Of a DNA stretch of 64,000 nucleotides, positions 56,530 to 64,000 are shown one piece after another. The notes beneath the pieces were generated by a model. It had not been told where the DNA came from. It saw only the letters and a list, made by a program, of their open reading frames with translations, and searched no databases. Each line of letters starts with the position of its first letter. The stretch's first letter is position 1. The stretch comes from Drosophila miranda (taxonomy: Eukaryota > Arthropoda > Insecta > Diptera > Drosophilidae): assembly GCF_003369915.1 (NCBI RefSeq), contig NW_022881614.1:186001-250000 (forward strand), given 5' to 3'. The translations under genes and the position numbers were made by a program.

Positions 56530-57651
56530 TTATACCCGATACTCAAAATGAGTATTGGGGTATATTAGATTTGTGGTAAAAGTGGATGTGTGTAACGTCC
56601 AGAAGGAATCGTTTCCGACCCCATAAAGAATATATATTCTTGATCAGCATCAATAGCCGAGTCGATTGGGCCCTGTCTGTCTGTCTGTCCGTCTGTCCGT
56701 CTGTCAGTCCGTCCGTCTGTCCGTCCCCTTCAGCGCCTAGTGCTCAAAGACTATAAGAGCTAGAGCAACAATGTTTTGGATCCAGACTTCTGTGATATGT
56801 CACTGCTACAAAAATATTTCAAAACTTCGCCCCGCCCACTTCCGCCCCCACAAAGGACGAAAATCTGTGGCATCCACAATTTTAAAGATATGAGAAAAAC
56901 AAAAACGTAGAATTGTAGAGAATGACCATATCTTTAAGACTGCGGAATCTGAATTGGATCGTATTATTATTATAGCCAGCATCAAGAAAACAATTTCATT
57001 TTTTCTCGCCCTGTCTCTCTCTAACACACACGTAGCATAGGCGGCTTTGCTTAGAGTAAAACATTAGCGCCTAGATCTCAGAGACTACAAAAGCTAGAGC
57101 AACCAAATTTGGTATCCACACTCCTAATATATCGGACCGAGACGAGTTTGTTTCAAAATTTCGCCACACCCCCTTCCGCCCCCGCAAAGGACGAAAATCT
57201 GGGGATATTCAAAAATCTCAGAGACTATTAATGCTAGAGTAACCAAATTTGGTATCCGCACTCCTGTTAGATCTTACTATAAAACGTGTATCTCAGAATT
57301 TCGCCCCACCCCTTTCCGCCCACACAAAGGACGAAAATCTGTTGCATCCACAATATTGCACATTCGAGAAAACTAAAAACGCAGAATCATAGATAATGAC
57401 CATATCTATTAGATTGCTGAATCTGGATCAGATCAGATAATTTTTATAGCCAATAGGAACAAATCAATTTGCAGTGGCTACGCAGCGCCCGACGTCACGC
57501 TCAGACTTATTTTCTGTCTCTCTCTTCTGTCTCTTTGTCGTGTCGTTCAATATTAGCGGCGTCTGCCGGAGGAGAGCCATACTGACTTAGTATCGGGTAT
57601 AACCGTAGAGTTGCGGTGTCCGCAGCAACTCAAAACGTTCCCCCTCGTTTT
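56530..57651 (-). mobile_element. DINE-1, complete, right border of the duplication
   Basis: Second-subfamily copy. It is the inverse of 40903-42035 with shared private variants (AGACTTATTTTCTG, CCAATAGGAACAAATC). Confidence 0.88.
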
Positions 57652-58106
57652 TGTTTCTTTTGGACCAGGCTAGATCTCTGTGACAATTTCAACTTCGATC
57701 AGCCACTTACTGCCGAACACTTTTTCCTCTCTGCCTCCCCCTACGCGCGGGGTATGGACGCATACGCGGAGCGATGAAACAAACCGACGCGGCTGCCGTC
57801 TGCCGGGCCCTAGCTGGCCTCTCCTCTCTGGCTCACCGAATTGCTCCAAGGCGACGTCCCAAAGCTCCGGCGAATTTCTATGACCTGCAGCTGGTTGTCG
57901 TGGAAGACGAGCCTCCTCCAATTTCCAACCTAGCGAAATTTGCACACACAGAACACCTTTATACACTTCCTCGGCTGTTTTTCTTTTGAACTTACCCAAA
58001 CGGGTGCCCCGTCGAAAGGGTGTATTGCAAGGGTATCACTGTACAACGCCTCACTGCCTGAGATATATTTCCTTGTCGTTATTTAATTTAAAAGGTTTCT
58101 CTCTCT
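57652..58106. other. Unassigned, GC-rich centre
   Basis: Both strands have frames of 70-110 codons here (for example MKQTDAAAVCRALAGLSSLA on plus), but nothing is recognisable. It may be the remains of an LTR or of a host exon. Confidence 0.3.
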
Positions 58107-58212
58107 TTTTATACCCGATACTCAAAATGAGTATTGGGGTATATTAGATTTGTGGTAAAAGTGGATGTGTGTAACGTCCAAAAGGAATCGTTTCCGACCC
58201 CATAAAGTATAT
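58107..58212 (-). mobile_element. DINE-1 end, interrupted by an LTR
   Basis: Terminal hairpin and CATAAAGTATAT, stopping where the LTR starts. The remainder of this copy is not found on the other side of the LTR. Confidence 0.8.
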
Positions 58213-58799
58213 AGTGACATATCCATAATTCCCCACATCCCATACACATTATGTTTATGTACAATTCATCCACCCCATCCACACAAGTAACAGGACCCCA
58301 CTCAAGAATCAATACCTGTTTCTTCCCATACTCCAAGCTAGGGCCCCCCATAATATAAACAATGGACCACATTGTTTCAACAACATTAGAATCACGCCAC
58401 TCTCGAGAAATCGATTCTTTAGAATCACGCCACTCATGAGGACCAATCAAAGCTAGACATAAAACCAAGGAGTATCACATTCCTAGCTCCGTCATGTAAT
58501 GCAACACCGATCGCCAGCAGTGGATGCCTTTCATCAAAGCCGGCGCATCCCCAAATATCGATCCAGGCACGTACGCCACCGACACGAAGATGCAGCCGAG
58601 GAAAGCAACGCCCGAAGCCAGAGTCGGGAGTTCCAAGAGAAGGGCTCATGGAAACTAGACAGCAGCAGAGAGATCAGTTCCGTTTGAGACAAGCAGACGT
58701 AAAGTTAAGTCGGGGAATTCAACCAATCTTGTGACATAAAGAAATTAAGTACTAAAAATAAAATCTTTTTTAAAAACTAAATTTCGAGTTGCGGATATT
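58213..58799 (+). mobile_element. LTR of a 17.6/297-type (errantivirus-group) element
   Basis: Begins AGTGACATAT and ends GCGGATATT, followed 4 bases later by a primer-binding site. AGT...ATT/AYT ends, an AATAAA near 58757 and insertion next to ATAT are features of this group. The body (gag, pol, env) is missing; only the leader to about 59030 follows. Confidence 0.65.
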
Positions 58800-58803
58800 A
58801 AAC

Positions 58804-58819
58804 TGGCGCAGTCGGTAGG
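58804..58819 (+). promoter_or_regulatory. Primer-binding site, tRNA-Ser type
   Basis: TGGCGCAGTCGGTAGG directly after the LTR. This is the primer-binding sequence I associate with 17.6/297-like elements. Confidence 0.65.
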
Positions 58820-59035
58820 ATTTCGTTTAAAATTAACTCCTATATTTCGGTAATGGTCAGCTTGTGTAATTTCTAATTACTGTGATCACGTAATCCCGGA
58901 ATCGTTAATAAAATTGTGAAATCCGCCAAAGAACCTATGTGTTACGAGCACATACGATTTGCAAAAATAAAATTAAGTGAACTGAAGTAAGCGGAGATAG
59001 TGATCCACCAAGAACAGTGAAACACTAAATTTGCG
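58820..59035 (+). other. Truncated leader of the LTR element
   Basis: AT-rich non-coding leader. It is cut at about 59035, where DINE-1 module 2 begins. Confidence 0.45.
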
Positions 59036-59702
59036 GAGGCGGAAGGGGGTGTGGCGAAATTTGGACACGAAACGGTCAAGGTCCGATATCACAGGAGTGT
59101 GGATACCAAATTTGGTTGCTCTGGCTCTTATAGGTTCTGAGATCCTTGAACTCATATTTTGCAATTGGCAAAGCCGACCATGAAACCTGTGTGTTAGAGA
59201 GAGACAGAGCGAGAAAGAATGAAATTGTTTTCTTGATTCTGGCTATAATAATTATACGATCTGGTTGAGATTTCACACTCTAGAACATATAGTCATCTTC
59301 TACGATTCTGCGTTTTTGGTTTTATCGTATCTTTAAAAATGTGGATGCCACAGATTTTCGTCCTTTGTGGGGGCGGAAGTGGGCGGGGCAAAGTTTTGAA
59401 ATATTTTTGTAGCAGTGACATATCACAGATGTCTGGATCCAAAACATCGTTGCTCTAGCTCTTATAGTCTTTGAGCACTAGGCGCTGAAGGGGACGGACG
59501 GACGGACGGACGGAGGGACGGACGGACGGACGGACGGACGGACAGACGGACAGACAGACAGGGCTCAATCGACTCGGCTATTGATGCTGATCAAGAATAT
59601 ATATACTTTATGGGGTCGGAAACGATTCCTTCTGGACGTTACACACATCCACTTTTACCACAAATCTAATATACCCCAATACTCATTTTGAGTATCGGGT
59701 AT
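59036..59702 (+). mobile_element. DINE-1, 5'-truncated
   Basis: Starts inside module 2 (GGCGGAAGGGGGTGTGGCG), with a long CGGA-rich microsatellite (59490-59560). It ends with the hairpin and GGGTATAA. Confidence 0.86.
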
Positions 59703-60142
59703 AATAAGAATACAGACTCGTTCCTAGTGAATGATATTCACAACATAATTAACCAATCAGACATTCAGAAACTTGACATTCTATGGGTCCCTGGTCACAA
59801 GGGTGTGGCCATCAACGAAAAGAGTGACATAGCAGCAAAGGCTGCTACAAGTGAGGGGTTTACAATAAATATAAAATACAGCTACAAGGAGGCTCAAAGG
59901 GAAATTAGGAACTTTTTAGTACACAAATGGAATGAGGACTACAGGACGAAGTGTAGGACGAAGGGATCCAGCCTCATAGACATATTTCCAGACATACCCA
60001 GTAAACCCTGGCATTTTTCTCTTAAATGGAATGCTAAAAGCATCAAGACCATTAACAGACTTATGACGGGACACACATACGACAAAGTCTTCCTGCACAG
60101 AATCAAAGCAATTGACTCAAATATCTGCGAAACGTGCAATGC
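59703..60142 (+). pseudogene. I-like non-LTR element, RNase H C-terminus and downstream domain
   Basis: Open frame with the RNase H end (DILWVPGHKGVAINEKSDIA, which carries the conserved His and the final Asp), then a tail with MTGHTYDKVFLHRIK and the start of a zinc-type motif (SNICETCN). It is cut by the microsatellite of the next DINE-1. The copy at 61613 is very similar. It has a 12-bp direct repeat (AGGACGAAGTGT) not found at 63887-64000. Confidence 0.78.
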
Positions 60143-60498
60143 CATGTCTGTCTGTCCGTCTGTCCGTCCGTCCGTCTGTCAGTCCGTCCGTCTGTCCGTC
60201 CCCTTCAGCGCCTAGTGCTCAAAGACTATAAGAGCGAGAGCAACGATGTTTTGGATCCAGACTTCTGTGATATGTCACTGCTACAAGAATATTTCAAAAC
60301 TTTGCCCCGCCCACTTCCGCCCCCACAAAGGACGAAAATCTGTGGCATCCACATTTTTAAAGATACGATAAAACCAAAAACGCAGAATCGTAGAAGATGA
60401 CTATATGTTCTAGAGTGTGAAATCTCAACCAGATCGTATAATTATTATAGCCAGAATCAAGAAAACAATTTCATTTTTTCTCGCCCTGTCTCTCTCTA
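60143..60498 (-). mobile_element. DINE-1 fragment starting in the microsatellite
   Basis: Joined to the I-like sequence inside the GTCT/GTCC array, so its hairpin end is missing. It ends at CTCTCTCTAA, where the next DINE-1 starts with GGGGGAACG. Confidence 0.82.
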
Positions 60499-61612
60499 AG
60501 GGGGAACGTTGTGAGTTGCTGCGTACACCGCAACTCTACATTTATACCCGATACTTAGTCAGTATGGCTCTCCTCCGGCAGTAGCAGCTAATATTAAACG
60601 ACACGACAAAGAGTGCGTGCGAGAGAGACAGAAAATCAGTCTGAGCGTGACATCGGGCGCTGCGTAGCCAGTGCAAATTGATTTGTTCCTTTTGGCTATA
60701 AAAATTATCTGATCTGATACACATTCAGCAATCTGATAGATATGGTCGTTATCTATGATTCTGCGTTTTTAGTTTTCTCGAATCTGCAATATTGTGGATG
60801 CAACATATTTTCGTCCTTTGTGTGGGCGGAAGGGGGTGGGGCGAAATTTTGAGATATACGTTTATAGTGAGATCCAACAGGAGTGCGGATACCAAATTTG
60901 GTTACTCTAGCCTTAATAGTCTCTGAGATTTGTGAATATCCCCAGATTTTCGTCCTTTGCGGGGGCGGAAGGGGTTGTGGCGAAATTTTGAAACAAACTC
61001 GTCTCGGTCCGATATATTAGGAGTGTGGATACCAAATTTGGTTGCTCTAGCTTTTATAGTCTCTGAGATCTAGGCGCTAATGTTTTACTCTAAGCAAAGC
61101 CGCCTATGCTACGTGTGTGTTAAAGAGAGACAGGGCGAGGAAAAATGAAATTGTTTTCTTGATGCTGGCTATAATAATAATACGATCCAATTTGGATTCT
61201 GCAGTCTAAAAGATATGGTCATTCTCTACGATTCTGCGTTTTTGGTTTTCTCATATCTTTAAAATTGTGGATGCCACAGATTTTCGTCCTTTGTGGGGGC
61301 GGAAGTGGGCGGGGCGAAGTTTTGAAATATTTTTGTAGCAGTGACATATCACAGGAGTCTGGATCCAAAACATCGTTGCTCTAGCTCTTATAGTCTTTGA
61401 GCACTAGGCGCTAATAGGGACGGACAGACGGACAGACGGACGGACGGACAGACGGACAGACAGACAGGGATCAATCGACTCGGCTATTGATGCTGATCAA
61501 GAATATATATACTTTATGGGGTCGGAAACGATTCCTTCTGGACGTTACACACATCCATTTTCACCACAAATCTAATATACCCCAATACTCATTTTGAGTA
61601 TCGGGTATAAAA
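60499..61612 (+). mobile_element. DINE-1, nearly complete
   Basis: Second-subfamily copy with the outermost bases missing at the start. It ends GGGTATAAAAAG, directly abutting I-like RNase H sequence. Confidence 0.86.
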
Positions 61613-61884
61613 AGGCTGTGATTTTAAGTGATGGATTAGGAGCTATTAATTTAATTAAAAATAAGAATACAGACTCGTACCTAGTGAATGATATTCACAA
61701 CATAATTAACCAATCAGACATTCAGAAACTTGACATTCTATGGGTCCCTGGTCACAAGGGTGTGGCCATCAACGAAAAGACTGACATAGCAGCAAAGGCT
61801 GCTACAAGTGAGGGGTTTACAATAAATATAAAATACAGCTACAAGGCGGCTCAAAGAGAAATTAGGAACTTTTTAGTACACAAA
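61613..61884 (+). pseudogene. I-like non-LTR element RNase H, interrupted (left part)
   Basis: AVILSDGLGAINLIKNKNTD, then DILWVPGHKGVAINEKTDIA, the central and C-terminal RNase H motifs. The LOA insertion splits it after FLVHK. The continuation is at 63887-64000 (window end). Confidence 0.8.
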
Positions 61885-61887
61885 AAG

Positions 61888-63227
61888 CCTCGCACTCAGC
61901 TGCAAAAGACTTTAGACCAATCAGCCTATCGTCCTTCCTCCTCAAAACCTTTGAGAGACTCGTCGGGCTGCAACTGAGGACAACTATTCACCCTCAGTTG
62001 CTGTCAGGCGCACAGCATGCCTACCGGAAAGGAAAATCCACGGAAACGGCTCTTCATGAAGTGATCTCAGCGGTAGAGAAATCTCTGCATCACAAAGAGT
62101 ACTCACTCATAGCCTTTCTCGATATTGAGGGAGCTTTCAACAACGTTGTACCGGGCGCCATTACAGAAGCCCTGACTGACCTGGGGGAGGACCGTCACTT
62201 GGTGATGCTCATTGATCAATTGCTCACATGCAGGACGGTGACATCATCGATGGGATCGTCCGCACAGTCAAGGTATGTCAACAGAGTCACCCCGCAAGGT
62301 GGTGTCCTGTCTCCTCTTCTGTGGAACATAGCAGTCAACAAGATTCTATGTGACCTAGAAGGGGGGGGCTGCAATGTCGTGGCCTATGCGGACGACGTTG
62401 CGATTATCTTCTCGGGGAAACACCCCCAAACACTGTGCGACTTAATGTCCACAAAGCTAGCGCAACTGTCGGATTGGACAGAATCGCGCGGTCTGGGAGT
62501 AAATCCCTCAAAAACGGAACTCGTACTATTCACAAATAAATACAAGGTCCCGCCCCTCAACCCTCCAATACTACAAGGATGCAGGCTCTCCTTTAGCGAC
62601 AGTGCCAGTTACTTAGGGTTGGTAATTGACAAGAAGCTTAGCTGGAACCTGAATGTCAAAGACAGAGTGAAGAAGGCAATGACTGCACTCTACACATGCA
62701 AAAAAGCTATTGGGCTAAGATGGGGTATGATCCCAAGCATAGTCCAATGGATATATCAAGCTATAGTTAGACCAATACTACTCTACGGAGTTACGGTGTG
62801 GTGGCCGGCCCTATCAAAAAGGGCGATCACCAAGCAACTGGGCAAAGTCCAGCGGACTGCCGCCCTATGCATCAGCGGAGCTCTTCGCACCACCCCAAAT
62901 GATGGGCTAAATGCCATCCTATGCCTACAGAGCCTTGACCTCGCAGGAAAGGAACGGGCAGAAGCAGCAGCAATACGTCTAAGAGACTCAGATCAATGGG
63001 TGACACAGTGCATAGGTCACTCAGCCATATTAAATAATAGCAGTACCGTCCCCTCAAAAACAGACTACCAAGTTCCAAGAGAGTACACAGACACTCCCTT
63101 CGACACAATCATCCCTCACAGAGACGAATGGCTCGATCAAATCGCTAAGCGCGATTTCCTCGAACTCGGCCACCGTGGCAGACTGCCGCAAATCTCTGCA
63201 CGAGATGGCTCAGCAATTTTCTATTAG
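61888..63227 (+). pseudogene. LOA-clade reverse transcriptase, 5'-truncated
   Basis: About 446 codons without a stop, covering the complete palm (DIEGAFNNV, YADDV) and thumb regions. The endonuclease is missing because of 5' truncation. At about 63160 the frame leaves the expected path: the N-terminal half of RNase H is deleted, so RT joins directly to the middle of RNase H in the wrong frame. Confidence 0.78.
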
Positions 63228-63768
63228 CCTGATTTGGGTCCCGGGCCACCGGGACATCGAGGGCAACTGTATACCGGTCGAGCTGTCCAGATCTGGCACT
63301 ACAATCCCCCTTCTCCAAGACAAGGAGGATATCTGTATGCCAATGGCCACCTGTAAGCTCATTATAAGGGAGCAATACAAGCGACTAAACAACGATATGT
63401 GGCAAACAGTGCCACGATGTCGCACAACTCGGCAAACATGGCCGACCATGGACATGAAGCGCACCTCCGAGCTCCTCAAGTTAAGCAGGAAAAGGTGCAG
63501 CGTAGTCACACGTTCCCTCACGGGACACTGGCTAATAGGCACCCACGCTAACAGGCTGGGGGCCCCACATAACGATTTTTGTCGCAGCTGTAGAGACGAG
63601 GAAGAGGAGGAGACAGTGGAACATCTGTTCTGCTCCTGCCCAGCTCTCAGCAGAAGAAGGCTACAGCACCTGGACTCAGCTTTTCTACACGACATCTCAG
63701 AGATGTCCAAACTATGTCCCAGGAGGATAGCGAACTTTGTGAGAGCATCTGGATGGGATAATTGCTGA
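63175..63768 (+). pseudogene. LOA-clade RNase H C-terminus and terminal zinc motif
   Basis: SISLIWVPGHRDIEGN is the RNase H His-box region. A C-terminal domain follows, with SLTGHWLIGTHANRLG and a Cys-His motif (FCRSCRDEEEEETVEHLFCSC). The catalytic acidic residues of the N-terminal half are absent. Confidence 0.75.
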
Positions 63769-63886
63769 CAGGAAGTCTCACAACGCAGGAAGGAAATGAT
63801 CCTATGCGGTATCACAACGGGCCGAAACCGGCCTAAGTGTGACGGGTTCCGAGCGAGCCCGGCAGCCGCCTCAACCTAACCTAACC

Positions 63887-64000
63887 TAGTACACAAATGG
63901 AATGTGGACTACAGGACGAAGGGATCCAGCCTCATAGACATATTTCCAGACATACCCAGTAAACCCTGGCATTTTTCTCTTAAATGGAATGCTAAAAGCA
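63887..64000 (+). pseudogene. I-like non-LTR element, right part after the LOA insertion
   Basis: Begins with the second copy of TAGTACACAAA. It continues TGGAATGTGGACTACAGG, parallel to 59927 onward. It runs off the window. Confidence 0.8.

Larger units (their letters stand above)
61885..63886 (+). mobile_element. LOA-clade non-LTR element, 5'-truncated insertion with target-site duplication
   Basis: Flanked by TAGTACACAAA at 61874-61884 and 63887-63897. The reading frame from 61888 carries RT motifs (AKDFRPISLSSFLLKTFERL, HAYRKGKSTETALHEV, VTPQGGVLSPLLWN, VVAYADDVAI), as in LOA-type elements such as bilbo, baggins and TRIM. It ends with tandem CTAAC repeats (CCTAACCTAACCTA). Confidence 0.82.

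Noticed and set aside
57670..57999. 109-codon minus-strand frame MGKFKRKTAEEVYKG
   Set aside because: It overlaps equally long plus-strand frames, has no recognisable domain and no splice or promoter context. Left as unassigned.
1..64000. tRNA, rRNA or CRISPR loci
   Set aside because: None recognised. The tRNA-like matches are primer-binding sites of LTR elements, and the repeats are transposable elements or microsatellites.

Overview
The window is insect chromosomal DNA, almost certainly from a Drosophila of the obscura group. It has short fly-type introns (about 60-70 bp), DRE promoter motifs, genes orthologous to a Muller element C (D. melanogaster 2R) neighbourhood (GMPPA/CG8207, Vha14-1, importin-11/Ranbp11, a probable Cep89), and about 20 copies of one DINE-1/Helentron family. 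Several host genes carry disabling lesions and well over half of the window is transposable elements. That pattern fits a degenerating Muller C chromosome such as the D. miranda neo-Y. The species and chromosome are inference; the decay and repeat load are seen directly.

Layout. 1-10426: a DINE-1 with an amplified core, then a mosaic of Ty3/gypsy-type LTR element remnants (about 2112-8885) whose gag genes carry RING-H2 fingers, between two copies of a duplicated flank (1491-2028 and 10021-10426). 10560-12762: host genes GMPPA (frameshifted near its end) and Vha14-1 (intact), both on the minus strand. 13060-14641: ORF1 of an I-factor-like non-LTR element. 14868-16494: DINE-1 copies. 16877-21525: a nearly full-length but disabled gypsy-type element (gag with RING-H2, protease, RT, RNase H, integrase). 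21698-26692: DINE-1 copies, two forming a palindrome. 26774-27106: an intact intronless eIF1 gene. 27240-30155: I-like fragments split by DINE-1s. 30205-36243: decayed host genes (an unidentified multi-exon gene, a small secreted cysteine-rich protein, Ranbp11, probable Cep89). 38365-40516: two broken trypsin-like proteases.

40903-57651 is a three-copy, roughly 5 kb segmental duplication (one copy inverted, two tandem). Each unit has a CR1-like reverse transcriptase remnant, a C2H2 zinc-finger gene fragment and flanking DINE-1s. The DINE-1s between units are hybrids, which suggests unequal exchange. 58213-58819 holds an LTR and primer-binding site of the 17.6/297 type inside a DINE-1. 59036-64000 alternates DINE-1 and I-like RNase H fragments. 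The last of these contains a clean 2.0 kb LOA-clade insertion with an 11-bp target-site duplication.

Only Vha14-1 and the eIF1 copy look fully intact. The most unusual signals are the RING-H2 gag proteins in three LTR-element lineages, the DINE-1-mediated amplification of the CR1/zinc-finger unit, the GA-rich MSL-recognition-like sites inside each DINE-1, and the eIF1 copy embedded in repeats.
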